A stretch of DNA of 64,000 bases from Shinisaurus crocodilurus (GCA_021292165.1 CM037885.1:6877042-6941041); one strand, 5' to 3'. Numbered from the stretch's first letter, positions 1 to 9,875 are shown. The notes: generated by a model not told the origin, from the letters alone. Numbers and translations are program-made.

Positions 1-720
1 CCCGGTCTGTTTGTAGAGTACGTACTTTTGTGTTAAACTGTCGTTCTGCATACGCCACCCAGTCACGGAACACAGAAAAACACTGAGCTTTTTGCTTTAC
101 CAGATACACCCATGTGAACTTTGAATATTCATCCATGATCAGTACCACATATCTTGCACCACCTTCACTGGGTTTGAAGGGGCCACACACATCGGAATGC
201 ACCAACTCAAACACTTCATTTGCCTGCCGGTTTGACTTTCTGCTTATTGGTTGCACCCTAGATTTTGCTTGTTTGCACACTGCACAGTTTAGATACTTCT
301 TGCACCCTTTCAATGTAACACCAGTACAAGACTCAGCAGTCTTCTGAATTACACCAAATCCTGAATGCCCTAATTTCCTGTGAAATGTGTGTAAACAGCC
401 ATCGTGTAAAGGTGTATTATTAATCATGGCAATGTGGGGGGACAACACATATAGCCCATTTACCAGGGAGGCTTTGGCAGCAAGCTTCCCACCTTTGAGT
501 ATTTCACAGCCAGCTTTTGTGAACATCACCTCATACCCAACATTGGTCAGACAAGACACAGACAATAGGCTATAGTCTAAATTGGGGGCACACAGAACAT
601 TCTCCATTTCTGTTTCTAGATAGGGTACTTTGCACTTCCCCTCACCCACAATAGGACACGTGCTCCCATCAGCCAATGTGACAGTGTGACTACTGTTTTC
701 TTTAGACACCTTGTTAAATG
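1..720 (-). mobile_element. Ty1/Copia retrotransposon pol fragment (end of protease region, GAG-pre-integrase, integrase core)
   Basis: Read on the minus strand, bases 720 to 1 form one open frame of about 240 codons with no stop that I could find. It shows the tail of the protease region (VTLADGSTCPI), the GAG-pre-integrase zinc-binding pattern with two His and CxxC (LHTFHRKLGH ... CAVCKQAKS), and the start of the integrase core with the first catalytic Asp (ELVHSDVCGPF). The fragment leaves the window at base 1 and starts abruptly near 720, so gag and the 5' LTR are absent. It differs clearly from the Copia element at 4.2-8.2 kb, so it is a second family or an old lineage. The product would act in element integration in the nucleus. 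High confidence for the family; whether the element is intact outside the window is unknown. Confidence 0.85.
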
Positions 721-1242
721 ACACAAATGGCCCATATGGCCCATATGGTTTTTGCCTGTAAATTTTATAAAGATGACCGGGTTAGGTTAATAACATCTGA
801 ACTTTCTAAATTTCCAGGCCGGTCATCTGAATGGTATTTGACCTATCTTTTAGCAGACAAGAACAAATCAGTCACAGAGTTGGTGGCTAGATTTCTCTTT
901 CTGGTTATAAAAACACGGAAGGGAACTTCCTCTAACTAAAATAATTCTCCCTTCAGGGTTATTAATATTATAATTTTTATTCCATCACCAATTAACTTAC
1001 TTATGCTATTTTATGTTAATTACATTTAGTGTACACATCTAATAACTGGTCTTTTATATTATATTATATCTATTTTAGATATTTTATATTATTATATTTT
1101 ATTATGACGTTCTAACTTTTATAATTTCTCATGTTTTTAATGTTCTTGTATTATAATATCTATATTGTGCTGCGATCTGTATGATTTTACCTTGTTTGAT
1201 TTGGGTCTATGACCGTACAATAAAGAATTGATTGATTGATTG
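721..1242 (+). mobile_element. LINE (non-LTR retrotransposon) 3' end with TTGA/ATTG tail
   Basis: A short open frame ending at 939 (FYKDDRVRLITSELSKF ...) resembles the extreme C-terminus of a LINE reverse-transcriptase ORF. It is followed by an AT-rich 3' UTR, an AATAAA signal (about 1220) and a tandem TTGA/ATTG tail at about 1224-1241. Such short-repeat tails are typical of L2/CR1/R4-like LINEs. The exact clade cannot be fixed by eye. The tail abuts the Gmr1-like fragment at 1243. Confidence 0.6.
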
Positions 1243-1850
1243 AAATGGGCTGGTGGAGCGGTTCAATCAGACTCTGGAGAAAATGATCCGAGCCTATGCG
1301 GCTAAGCATCCCGGGACTTGGGATCAAGCTCTCCCCTACCTGTTGTTCGCGTACCGGGACTCCCCCCAGGAGAGCCTGGGATTCTCCCCCAACGAATTGA
1401 TGTTTGGGAGGGAGCTAAGGGGACCTTTGGCTCTTTTATGGGCGGAATGGGAGGGGGTTGCAGCAGAGCCTTCCATGCCGGTGCATACCTTCATGCAGCA
1501 CCTCCAAACTGTCCTTCGGGAGGTGTGAGAGATGGCACAACAGCATCTCGGAGCAGCGCAACAGCGGCAGAGCGCGTGGTACAACCGGACGGCTGTGCCA
1601 CGGACTTTTGAAGTGGGGGACCAGGTGTTGGTACTGCGCCCCCCAAAAACAGACAAATTGTGTTTGAAATGGGAGGGTCCGGGGACCGTGATCGGAAGGT
1701 CGGGGGAGGTGAACTATCAAGTGGCTTTTCCTGGACAGCCGGGGAGGCAAAGGGTATTTCATGTGAACATGTTAAAATTGTATGTGGAACGGGGGACGAA
1801 GGTGGGGGGAGTGCAGGAATGTGTGGATCAAGGAACCTCTGATGGGGATT
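1243..1850 (+). pseudogene. Gmr1-like Ty3/Gypsy integrase C-terminal part
   Basis: The frame beginning NGLVERFNQTLEKMIRAYA continues with WDQALPYLLFAYRDSPQ and GFSPNELMFGRELRG, the classic end of a Ty3/Gypsy integrase core. A chromo-like or GPY/F-type C-terminal part follows (FEVGDQVLVLRPPKTDKL, LKWEGPGTV, FHVNMLKLY). There is one in-frame TGA at 1526-1528 that separates the two parts, so the copy is not translatable as is. The core catalytic residues upstream are missing. It sits directly 5' of an RNase H fragment with no reverse transcriptase between, which is the order expected if the element belonged to the Gmr1 lineage (integrase before reverse transcriptase) and then lost the RT. Confidence 0.8.
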
Positions 1851-1859
1851 TGTTGGCAG

Positions 1860-2264
1860 AATGGGGGGGAGGGGGGCCCTTTTGTCCTGCAGACGGATGC
1901 CTCGGAAGCAGGGATGGGAGCCGTCTTGCTGCAGGAGCGGCCAGGGCAAGGGCTATGCCCTGTCGCCTACCTGAGTAAAAAACTTTTACCCCGGGAGCGG
2001 AACTTGGCCACTGTCGAGAAAGAATGCTTGGCAATAGTATGGGCAGTGACCAAGCTTCGTCCCTACCTTTGGGGGCGCCGGTTCTTGTTGCAGACCGACC
2101 ATTCCCCCTTGTGTTGGCTGGATAGGGTGAAGGGATCCAACCAAAAGTTGTTGCGGTGGAGCTTAGCCCTGCAAGATTTTGATTTTTCAGTAGAGCACAT
2201 CAAAGGCAAGGACAACATCGTGGCAGACGGGTTGTCCCGGGCTTTCTCAGTAGGAGACAGTTAG
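1860..2264 (+). pseudogene. Gmr1-like Ty3/Gypsy RNase H fragment
   Basis: An open frame reads FVLQTDASEAGMGAVLLQE, PVAYLSKKLLPRERNL, TVEKECLAIVWAV, LLQTDHSPLCWL and ends IKGKDNIVADGLSRAF. These are the Ty3/Gypsy RNase H landmarks: the Asp of TDAS, the Glu of EKE, the Asp of TDH, and the terminal NIVADGLSR. It ends at TAG 2262-2264 about 50 bases before the LTR, as the last pol domain should in a Gmr1-type order. The frame is shifted by one relative to the integrase part, marking a deletion junction near 1850-1870 where the reverse transcriptase has been lost. Confidence 0.85.
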
Positions 2265-2315
2265 ATAGGGATTGGGGTGGTGGACCCCAGTGCCATCTTT
2301 CTCCAAATGGAAGGG

Positions 2316-3073
2316 TGTGGAGAAAGCCTGACATGAGTCTACACACACACAGTCTCTGCCCAAGGGAAGGGGGCGAGGAGGGGGGATGAGGTCACAGGGG
2401 AAGCAGCCAGACAGACCGGCATCCCCAACAATGGAGAGTCTCGGTGGAATTCCACAAAACCCAAGGAAGGACCATCAAACTATCAGGGCAGTCTCAAAGA
2501 GCTGTAAAGTACCCAGTACGTCACCTTCTTCCCGGGCAGGAATAAGCCCACCTGATACGAAGGGGCAGGCATAAGCCCCCACCTGACCTGGAGGGTGGGG
2601 GGAGCGGGAACTCAGGGGTAGAAAACCCCTCTCCCTTCCGGTAAAGGGTTGTTGGGAACCCAGGGTACTTCGGAACCAGTTTCGTCCTCCCAGCGACAGC
2701 GGGAGTGAGCCATTCCCATCCCCAGATCAGCCGACCCAGAGCCAGGCTGACATTGACTAGCGACGCGTAACATCTTTGGTCTAAGGTAACTGACTAATCC
2801 CAATGCGCTAGCCTGGGAGCCTGTTTCATTGATAAACGCAGAGGTCAACTGAGGTTGTGTTGACATTCTAGTATTCCTAGAAAGCTGTTAGTTCCGCTCC
2901 GTATCTTGTGTAAACAAATAAAGCCTTATTTGGTCATTTAAAGGGCTCTGGTTTCCTCTTGTGTGTACGGACCTCCCAGGCGGTCTCCTGTGCTTGTACG
3001 GGCTGTAACTCAGTGCTGGTTAACCCGTTAAGCGCCGAACTCACGCAAAGGATCCAGTTGTTGATCCTTCACA
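2316..3073 (+). mobile_element. 3' LTR of Gmr1-like Ty3/Gypsy element
   Basis: The LTR begins TGTGGAGAAAGCC after a purine-rich tract (2300-2315) and ends GATCCTTCACA (TG...CA). It contains AATAAA at about 2918-2923 and the family-diagnostic stretch GGTTAACCCGTTAAGCGCCG near its end. The same family occurs as LTRs at 9124-9875, 18287-19074, 40397-41211 and 51919-52978. The homologous site in unit 2 (about 36609, followed by the same GTTCTTAATTTCAG) has no LTR, so this element defines the left edge of the duplicated block here. Confidence 0.8.
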
Positions 3074-3248
3074 GTTCTTAATTTCAGTTGGGACAGGTGG
3101 GCAGTTTTTAGAGAGCAGCAGCCCTTTGGGCAGGCTCTGGGTGATAATAACTGGTGGAGCAAAGATCACAGGTCACAAGATAGCAGGGAATCAAGGCCAG
3201 AAAGAGGGAAGTGGTAGAAGAAGCCACACTGATGTAATGCTTTAGGAC

Positions 3249-3343
3249 AATGTTCTCCAACCTTGGGTCCCCAGATGGCTGGGGCATGCTGGGAGCTGTA
3301 GGCCAAAAACATCTGGGGACCCAAGGTTGGAGAAGGCTGGTTT
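3249..3343. repeat. Palindromic MITE-like element (CTCCAACCTTGGGTCCCCAG family), partly deleted
   Basis: The ends are inverted repeats of each other (CTCCAACCTTGGGTCCCCAG and CTGGGGACCCAAGGTTGGAG) and the interior carries GGCTGGGGCATGCTGGGAGC. Part of the left arm is missing compared with the copies at 25530-25655, 36789-36999 and 56069-56193. Confidence 0.7.
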
Positions 3344-3344
3344 A

Positions 3345-3540
3345 GGAACATCAGAAGCTGCTTTATACCAAGTCAGGCCCCGGGTCCATCTAGTCCAGTA
3401 TTGTCAACGCTGACTGGCAGCAACAGCTCTCCGGGGTCTCAGGCTGGACTTTCCCCAGCCCTACCTGGAGATGCTGCCGGGAATCGGACCGGGGACCTTC
3501 TGCATGGAAAGCGGGTGCTCCACCACTGAGCCATGGCCTC
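3345..3540 (-). mobile_element. tRNA-derived SINE
   Basis: On the minus strand the element starts with an A-box-like TGGCTCAGTGGTGGAGCA and a B-box-like GGTCCGATTCC, then runs into a tail resembling the CR1-type end (CTGGACTAGATGGACCC). Other copies lie at 37003-37200 and about 43300-43460. Confidence 0.65.
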
Positions 3541-3675
3541 TTGTAGGGCTACTCCCTTTACACTCTTCTTCACTGCATAAACTCTGCATCTAGTAACATT
3601 TATTACTACCATGGCTGTTATTTACATGCGTCTGGTAACATCATGCACACAACCACATGCACGGTTTTCATCAGG

Positions 3676-3815
3676 ACAGGGGTAGGCAACCTGTTGCCCC
3701 TCAGATATATTTTTTTTTGGGGGGACTACAACTCCTACAATCCCCAACCCTTGGCCGTCTTGGTTGGGCATTATGGGATTTGTAGTCCAAAATAGCTGGC
3801 GGGCACCCAAGGTCT
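3676..3815. repeat. Palindromic DNA-transposon-derived repeat (GGGGTAGGCAACCTG family)
   Basis: Two inverted arms (ACTACAACTCCTACAATCCC and its degenerate complement ending GTAGTCCAAAA) surround a short loop. The counterpart in unit 2 is at about 37332-37475. Confidence 0.55.
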
Positions 3816-3854
3816 CCCAAGGCCACTCTGCTGATGACGCTGGGGGGGACCCAC

Positions 3855-4085
3855 CAGTTCGCCATGCACCCAGGTAATCTTGTCCTGGAGGCTGGAGCAG
3901 CCGCCCTCGGGCGGTGGTTGGTCCACTTCCTGCTCTTCCTTCCCAGGCAAAGGAGGCGGAGACCAGCTGTGCTTCCTAAACACCTTCGGCAAGGGGGGCA
4001 GCCCTTTGAAGGGAGGGTCCTCTTCGTCATTGGACCAGGGCCAGGCGTCCATCGGGAGATCTTCTGCTCCAGGTTAAGACTATCC
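3855..4085 (-). pseudogene. Unidentified proline-rich exon, unit 1 copy (frameshifted)
   Basis: On the minus strand a sequence beginning MDAWPWSNDEEDPPFKGLPP and continuing through an acidic, proline-rich stretch (LPKVFRKHSW, KEEQEVDQPPPEGGC) to WVHGEL is bounded by a plausible acceptor (TTTCCCAG, exon starting at 4085) and donor (CTG then GTGGGT, exon ending at 3855). I do not recognise the protein. Compared with the unit 2 copy at 37541-37772 it has one base fewer near the acceptor, so the upstream reading frame is shifted and this copy is probably dead, unless the internal ATG is used. The few changes between copies in the main frame include H to R, P to T, I to V and R to H. Unmatched neighbouring exons leave the gene structure unknown. 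Confidence 0.4.
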
Positions 4086-4238
4086 CTGGGAAACAAAGAG
4101 GGTCTGGTTAGTTTGCTTTGCTCCAGCTGGCTCCAACGGAGAAACTGAGCAGCCCTTCTAGCAGGGGTGGTGCTAGGTACCAAAAAGATCCGGGGCTCTC
4201 AGACCCACAGGAAGAAAAGAAGAAGAAAAAAACAAATG

Positions 4239-4703
4239 TGTGTTGTGATATGTATCACATTCACAAGCTGGAGCACATTGTTGACAACATGGAAGGAACA
4301 GACTGGCGGTAAACAAGTTTGTTATGTCTTTCTAGAATCTCGTGCTCTCGCAGGGGTTACTAGCGTGTATGGGAAACAGTATGAGCCTGTCACATGGTTT
4401 ATGCTTTCTGGTGACGTTCTGACTTGTTTTTCTGTCTGTAGCCATTGTTGAGAGAGGAACAGGACTGTTCACTCTCTTCACTCTTTTCTTCTGATTTTTG
4501 CTTGCTGGACTTATGCAACCATGTAACGTCTTTGCTGAGGTGGAGTAAAGCCAACCTTGCTCCACTGGAATAAATGCTTGCTATGCATTGTACTCTGCAC
4601 ATGGACTGTAACTAGGAATGTATACTCTGTAGAATATTACTTGCTAAAGTAAATAAACAGGTAGAATAGACCTGTGGAGTTACAGAGTTATTTCCTTACT
4701 ACA
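4239..4703 (+). mobile_element. 5' LTR of a Ty1/Copia retrotransposon
   Basis: A stretch starting TGTTGTGATATG and ending CTTACTACA, with poly(A)-type signals (GAATAAATG near 4570, AATAAACAG near 4650), precedes TGGAATCTACAAACC, which sits where a primer-binding site should be. A Copia gag follows. The start could be two bases either side because of a TGTGTGTT run. The 3' LTR is missing, so the edges cannot be confirmed by LTR comparison. Confidence 0.6.
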
Positions 4704-5258
4704 TGGAATCTACAAACCGGAGGAGCTGGCAGCTGGAATCAGATTACAGGAGCTGGCTGGTTGTTTGCAACCGAAACGCTGCACGCTGCGCAGAGGAGAG
4801 AGAAAGCTCTGAACTTCTGTGTGTGGATTTATGGGCGTCTACACACAGGAACAGGGTTTTTTAATCTCCCATCTCGCTGACACGGGCTTTGCTGTCATTC
4901 CCACCCCTACAAGGTTATGGGCCCAGAATTGGACCAGTGCCAGGCCCAGTAGGACCAGAACCAGCAGAACGGAGCGGAACCAGTTCGGGACCAGGCTGAG
5001 GGTCAACGGCAGCAGCAGCAGCAGGACCTGTTTTCCAACAGCTGTGTCAACAACCTCGACTCCGGGATTGCAGTGATTTATGGCAGAGGAGGAGAAGGAC
5101 GTTAAAGCAGAAGAAGAATCTCCAGGGCCTTCGTCCGGTAAGGAGGGGGAAGGGGGAGATGTGTTTGCGGAACACTTGCAGGCTCCGTTTAAAGCCAAGT
5201 TCACAGAGGCAAGCGACGCCGAAGTTTCTGACGGGAAGAAATAAATCACCCGGGAACC
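4704..5258 (+). other. Copia leader with a short upstream ORF
   Basis: This is the untranslated leader between the LTR and gag. A small acidic ORF (5080-5244, starting MAEEEKDVKAEEE) ends in TAA just 14 bases before the gag ATG at 5259. It may be a remnant of an alternative gag start or a genuine upstream ORF; it has no domain that I recognise. Confidence 0.4.
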
Positions 5259-6230
5259 ATGGCAACAGCGGTCCCATCCCTAAATCCTCAGATAGTGGAA
5301 AAACTATCTGGCTCAAATTACGTGTTATGGAACTTCCAGATGCAGCATTATTTAACTCATGCGGGGCTCCGGAATGTAGTAACACAGGATGCAGTTGCGG
5401 TGGGAGACCAAGCTTACAATGAATGGAAGGAGAGGGATGACAGAGCGAAAGCAATACTTTGTTTATCTGTGGAAAGCTCGCAAATCCCATTTATTCAGTA
5501 TCTTGACACTGCAAACAGGGCCGGCGCTACCGCTAGGCAGACCCAGGCGGCTGCCTAGGGCGCGTGGCGGAACAGGGCGCAGCGTTTCTGTTCCCCTTCC
5601 TCGCCTCCGGCGCGCTCCTGCCCCGCCTGCCACCTCCGCCGCGCCTCCCCGCCCGCCTGCCAGCTGCCGCCGCCGCCCCTGCGCCTCCCCCCCTGCGCGC
5701 GCGCGCCCGCCCGCCCGCCACCTACCTACCTTCCCGTCGTTTCTGGAGCCCCGCCGGCGTTGTTTTGGCGGGAGGAGGAACCAGGGCAACAGGGCTTAAA
5801 CAGCCCTGTTGCCCTGGTTTCCCCGGCAAAAAAAAAAAAGCGTGCGGGTCCCGTCGCGTCAGAGGAGGAGGCGGCAGCAGCAGCAGCCAGCAGCGGGGGC
5901 GGGGGGAAGGTAGGTGGTGGTGGGGCGGCGCCGGCGCGGGGGGGGGGTTGCAGAGCAGGGCTGCTTTGCTCCGGAGCCCCCCCCACGGCACGAGAGGGGG
6001 GGGCGCTAAATATAATTTGGCCTAGGGCGCCAAACAGCCCTGCACCGTTCCTGACTGCAAAACAGATCTGGGATACCCTGAGAAACACATACCAGTTACA
6101 GACGGCAGGGAGTAGAATTTTGCTTGCACGTAAGCTGTACAAGTTGAGCTTACAACCAGGTGGATCTATGCCAGAGCATCTGAGTACAATCCGGGGCATG
6201 TTTAAATTAGGCTTAGAGCACAGGGGATGC
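5259..6230 (+). pseudogene. Copia gag, interrupted by a hAT insertion and a frameshift
   Basis: The gag frame begins MATAVPSLNPQIVEKLSGSN and has the usual Copia opening (LSGSNYVLWNFQMQHYL). It is broken at 5516 by a 538-bp hAT element and resumes at 6062 (QIWDTLRNTYQLQ, GSMPEHLSTI). A further frame change lies near 6225-6230, after which the zinc-knuckle part continues in another frame. Gag normally forms the particle that packages element RNA. The breaks make this copy non-functional. Confidence 0.85.
5516..6053. mobile_element. Non-autonomous hAT-type DNA transposon with 8-bp target duplication
   Basis: The element begins CAGGGCCGGCGCTACC and ends TGCACCGTTCCTG, imperfect terminal inverted repeats shared with the elements at 19858-20029, 55296-55464 and 57499-58623. 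The flanks are ACTGCAAA at 5508-5515 and ACTGCAAA at 6054-6061, a perfect 8-bp duplication as hAT transposases make. The interior is very GC-rich with a hairpin around 5785-5820 (CAACAGGGCTTAAACAGCCC region). No transposase is encoded. Confidence 0.9.
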
Positions 6231-7462
6231 AAATAGATCTCCTACATCAGGTTTCTATTCTGTTATCCAGTCTGGACTCTTCATATGATACAATTGTAAC
6301 ATTGATGGAGGGGCAACCAGATCAGAACCTGACAATGGAATATGTGTCAGGCAAGCTTCTCTCTGAGTGGGAGAAACGGCAAGGGAAGAAAAACAATGCT
6401 GGACGTAAATCGGCAGACAGCTCGGCTGACGCAGGGCACAGCCAAGCTGGGAATTACAATAAGCTGGGAGTTACCCAGGCTACAGCTTTGAAAGTGAAAA
6501 ACTGCTTTTCTTGCGGATCTACATCGCATCTTAAAAAAGACTGTAAGGTCAAACAGAGAAAGAAAAAAACCAAACAGGAAGCTACCAGTACACCTGAGGA
6601 GGCATTTAAAACGGGCAAAAGTTTAATTGCTAGGGTGGGAATTTCTGATGGCAACATTTGGATTTTGGACTCTGGGGCTAGTCATCACATGGCTAATTCT
6701 AGAGACATATTTCAATCTCTGGAAGAATGTGGAATTAGTCAACATGTTCAGTTAGGTGATGGAAAGAGGATCCAAGTGACAGCTGCAGGAACAATCGACT
6801 TTGCTACTTTGGGTCAGCAGAGGGCACTGTTTGTTCAGGAACTGGATACAAATTTAATAAGTATCTCACAATTAGCTAATGATGGTTTTGAAATTTGCTT
6901 TTCAAACAGCAACTGTGTAATTTCACGAAAAGGGATAGTCTGTGCAAAAGGTGATTTGCAGAATTCTCTGTATGTTATAAATCCATTTGTAACACATGAT
7001 GAGAGGGCAAAGTATGCAAATTGTAAACCCCATGATAATTGTGTGCATATTTTCCACAAACGTTTTGCACATGCCAATTACAGGAGCATCGAAAAGATGC
7101 AGGGTCTGTGTGAGGGTATGAAAATGAAACCTTGTTCTAATTATGTGGAATGTGAAGTATGCAGTACAGCAAAGTCACACAGATCTAACGTTCAGAAACA
7201 CAGTGATAGAGTTAGCACAAGAATATTTGAGCTGATACATTCTGACGTTGCTGGACCATTTGAAAACAGCTATGGGGGAAATAGGTACTACATGACACTC
7301 GCTGATGACTTTTCAAGATTTGGTTTTGTTTATCTTCTGCAGCATAAGTCTCAGGTTCAAGAGAGATTTGAATCATTTGTTAAATGGGCTGGGAACAGAT
7401 ATAAACAATATCCAATAGGTGAATTGCTCACAGATGGTGGGGGAGAGTACATGATGACATGA
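6227..7462 (+). pseudogene. Copia gag zinc knuckle, protease and integrase N-terminal half
   Basis: One open frame carries, in order, a CCHC zinc knuckle (CFSCGSTSHLKKDC, about residues 94-107), the aspartic protease active site (LDSGASHHM, about residue 147), the GAG-pre-integrase motif (HKRFAHANY ... CEVCSTAKSHR) and the integrase core with its first and second acidic regions (ELIHSDVAGPF; LTDGGGEY). It ends at a TGA in a small out-of-frame duplication near 7450-7462, and the integrase resumes in a different frame. The upstream frame (gag) is also shifted. It overlaps the next ORF by 4 bases. Confidence 0.85.
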
Positions 7463-8218
7463 GTACAAAATTCAAGAAATTCTTGGAAAGTGAGGGTATT
7501 GGGCACAAAGTCACGGCCCCATACTCCCCATTTCAAAATGGCGTTGCTGAAAGAAGAAACAGGACACTCCAGGACATGATGAGGGCTCAATTAGCTGACT
7601 CACAGGTGGGAAACCGTTTCTGGGGGGATGCACTGTCAAATGCCAATTACCTGCTGAACAGGTTACCCAACACCACAACTGTGAAAACTCCATATGAAAT
7701 GTTTCATGGGAGGAAACCAAAGATAGCACACGTGCGCATTTTTGGGTGTAAATGTTTTGTTCATATACAGGCTCAAAACAGAACAAAGCTATCTCCAAGA
7801 AGCTTTGAATGTTTTCTGCTGGGGGGGTATGATGCACAAATAAAAGGATACAGGTTGTGGTCACCACACAACAACAAGGTAATTCTGAGCAGGGATGTGA
7901 TTTTTCACGAGCAAACACATGAACAGAAACAGCTGGTGGAATTGCCAATGCATGCAATGTTTGAAACACAGCAGGAAGCTTCTGGGACAGAACAAGCCAC
8001 TGAGCAGATATCTGGGGAGCAGGAGGGAAGTGAACAATCTCTAAGGCGTTCAACCCGAGAACGCAAAACACCTGTTAGATATCAGGATGAATTCCAAAGT
8101 GGGAAAGCTGTTGTACATAAAGCTCTCAAAATAGCTTTAGAACCACAAAGTTTTGAAGAAATCCAGAGCATGGAACCAAAGGTGAAAAATGATTTGTTTG
8201 AGGCCATGCAGGATGAAA
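7459..8218 (+). pseudogene. Copia integrase C-terminal half and linker, truncated before reverse transcriptase
   Basis: The frame resumes MSTKFKKFLESEGI and includes the integrase DDE Glu region (PYSPFQNGVAERRNRTL), NRLPNTTTVKTPYEM, and the downstream linker with RRSTRERKTPVRYQ. Near 8218 the sequence switches to the block that unit 2 shows at about 38060, so the reverse transcriptase, RNase H and 3' LTR are deleted. The open frame continues by chance to 8442 in non-Copia sequence. Confidence 0.8.
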
Positions 8219-8850
8219 GAGAGGCGGCAGGAGGGGAAGCAGAGGTGGACAAAAAGCCAACCCATCCAGGGGGATCAGACACAACAGAGAGCCTCTGGGC
8301 CCCTGTACCTTTCTTTCAGCAAGTGCCCCTGGACAGCCGGGTGGTGGGGCAGCAGAGGGCCTCCCGGGGCACCGCCTCTGCCTTCTGGCATGCATCTTAC
8401 GTCATGCAACAAATTACCCACATCGACTTCCTAAGAATTTAGGGAACCCACACGAATTTCCATGTAGAAATGTCGTCATGTGTGGAGAGGCCCTGTTTAA
8501 GGCCTTCCAATCCCCTCTTGTACACGTGCAGTCTTGGAGCTTGTTCGGAGGCGGGACGTGGGCCTCGGTCATCCATTTCTCAGCCATTCGTGGGCACGTA
8601 AAGCGAAGGAACTGAGCCTCCCGCAGTAACTATTCAAAGGCAGCATTCTGACAACTCCCAACTGGATTGGCCAACAGAAACCTGGACCGGGACTGGATGC
8701 TCCCAATTATAAATACTGTGTGGATCAGGTGTTTGCAACGCAGCGCCCGCAGGGACCTCCAAAAGCGCCCACAAAGCTCTCCACTCACTGCCCCCTTCAA
8801 AAAAAATTTTTTTTACATAAAAACCTTGGAATGGAATGGAATTTGGCCCT
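8219..8850. other. Duplicated low-copy block of unknown function (counterpart 38060-38655)
   Basis: This stretch is shared with unit 2 with few changes and has no recognisable transposon ends. It holds a GC-rich segment (8219-8400), then the promoter-like segment annotated separately. Open frames on both strands here are short and differ between the two copies, so I do not call a gene. Confidence 0.35.
8545..8745 (+). promoter_or_regulatory. Candidate RNA polymerase II promoter (inverted CCAAT, TATA), unit 1
   Basis: On the plus strand a GC-rich GGCGGGACGTGGGC segment (about 8548) is followed by GGATTGGCCAAC (inverted CCAAT, about 8662-8673) and CAATTATAAATAC (TATA-like, about 8703-8715), about 40 bases apart and in promoter order. 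All elements are preserved in unit 2 at 38350-38560. No matching transcript can be assigned. Confidence 0.35.
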
Positions 8851-9123
8851 CGGGATGAAAGAGGCTCCCCAGCCCTGAAGTAATACTTTGCAGGATCTCC
8901 TACCTGGGCCATTTCCATTGCTGGTGTCCAGGGCTAGCCAAAATGGTGGGGGGATGGCTAATCGGGATCTCCTACTGGAACTGATGGACCACTTTAAGGA
9001 TATCAAAAGCTGAGGACATGATGAGCATTCCTCCCCACTGCCCTTTTCGTTTTTCTTTCTCTTTTGCTCAGACGCTCCAAGAGCCTGGGGTTCCTCTAGC
9101 TCTGCAGTTTTTTGTCGAGGAGG

Positions 9124-9875
9124 TGTGGAGAAAGCCTGAACACACACACACAGTGGCACGGACCCTGACACAGTTTCCCCTTGGTAACCACACATAGTTT
9201 TCCCTTTGCAACCCATCTGCATAACCCCCACGGGGGGGGGGGGGCAGAATATGCAGGACTGGCCAGATAGGTAACACGCATATCCTCAATAGGGCACAAC
9301 ATCGGCCCGAATCCACAAGAACAAGCATGGGCCATCAGGAAGTGCAGGGCAGTCTCAAAGAGCTGCAAAGTATTCTCGGAGGGTATGATAAGCCCAAAGG
9401 CGCCACCTGTTCCCGGGCAGGAATAAGTCCACCTGACCGCAAAGGGGCAGGAATAAACCCACCTGATCAACAAGGGGTGGGAGAGGGGGAGGACGGGGTA
9501 GAAAACCCCTCTACCCACCAGGAAGAGCGTTGTTGGGAACACGGGCAAGCTGTCAACTTCCAGGACCAGCTCTGGCTGGGTTAAGCAGTTCTCTTCCTCC
9601 GTGCTCGGAGCCAGGCATGAAGCGGGAAACGTAAAGTCTTTGGTCTAAGGTAATTCTTTACTGCAGTCCGCTAGCCTGGGAATCTATTAGTTCCGCTCCA
9701 TTAACCTACAGTAAATAAACCACCTATTTTTAGGTACAATTGGTCTACGAGCCTTTTTTAGATAGCGGCTGAGAGCTAACCACTTGATACTTCTCTGACG
9801 GGTTATATCTCAGTGCCGGTTAACCCGTTAGGTGCCGAACTCACGCAGGAGACCCAGTTGCTGGTCTCCTCCACA
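9124..9875 (+). mobile_element. 5' LTR of Gmr1-like Ty3/Gypsy element, unit 1
   Basis: The LTR starts TGTGGAGAAAGCC and ends GGTCTCCTCCACA, 752 bp. Internally it has the family marker GCCGGTTAACCCGTTAGGTG and AATAAACC. It is followed at 9876 by TGGTGGCAGCGCTGGGAT, a primer-binding-site-like sequence. The corresponding LTR in unit 2 is at 40397-41211. Confidence 0.85.

Noticed and set aside
3166..3351. Minus-strand ORF with FLNQPSPTLGPQMFLAYSSQHAP
   Set aside because: The same phrase recurs wherever the palindromic MITE occurs (25.6 kb, 36.9 kb, 56.1 kb); it is repeat sequence.
5389..6232. Open frames of 100-170 codons in the GC-rich hAT element
   Set aside because: Low-complexity translations inside a non-autonomous transposon, present on both strands.
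8189..8442. Extension of the Copia ORF into the duplicated block
   Set aside because: The frame stays open by chance; the sequence after 8218 is the unit block also seen in unit 2 without Copia.
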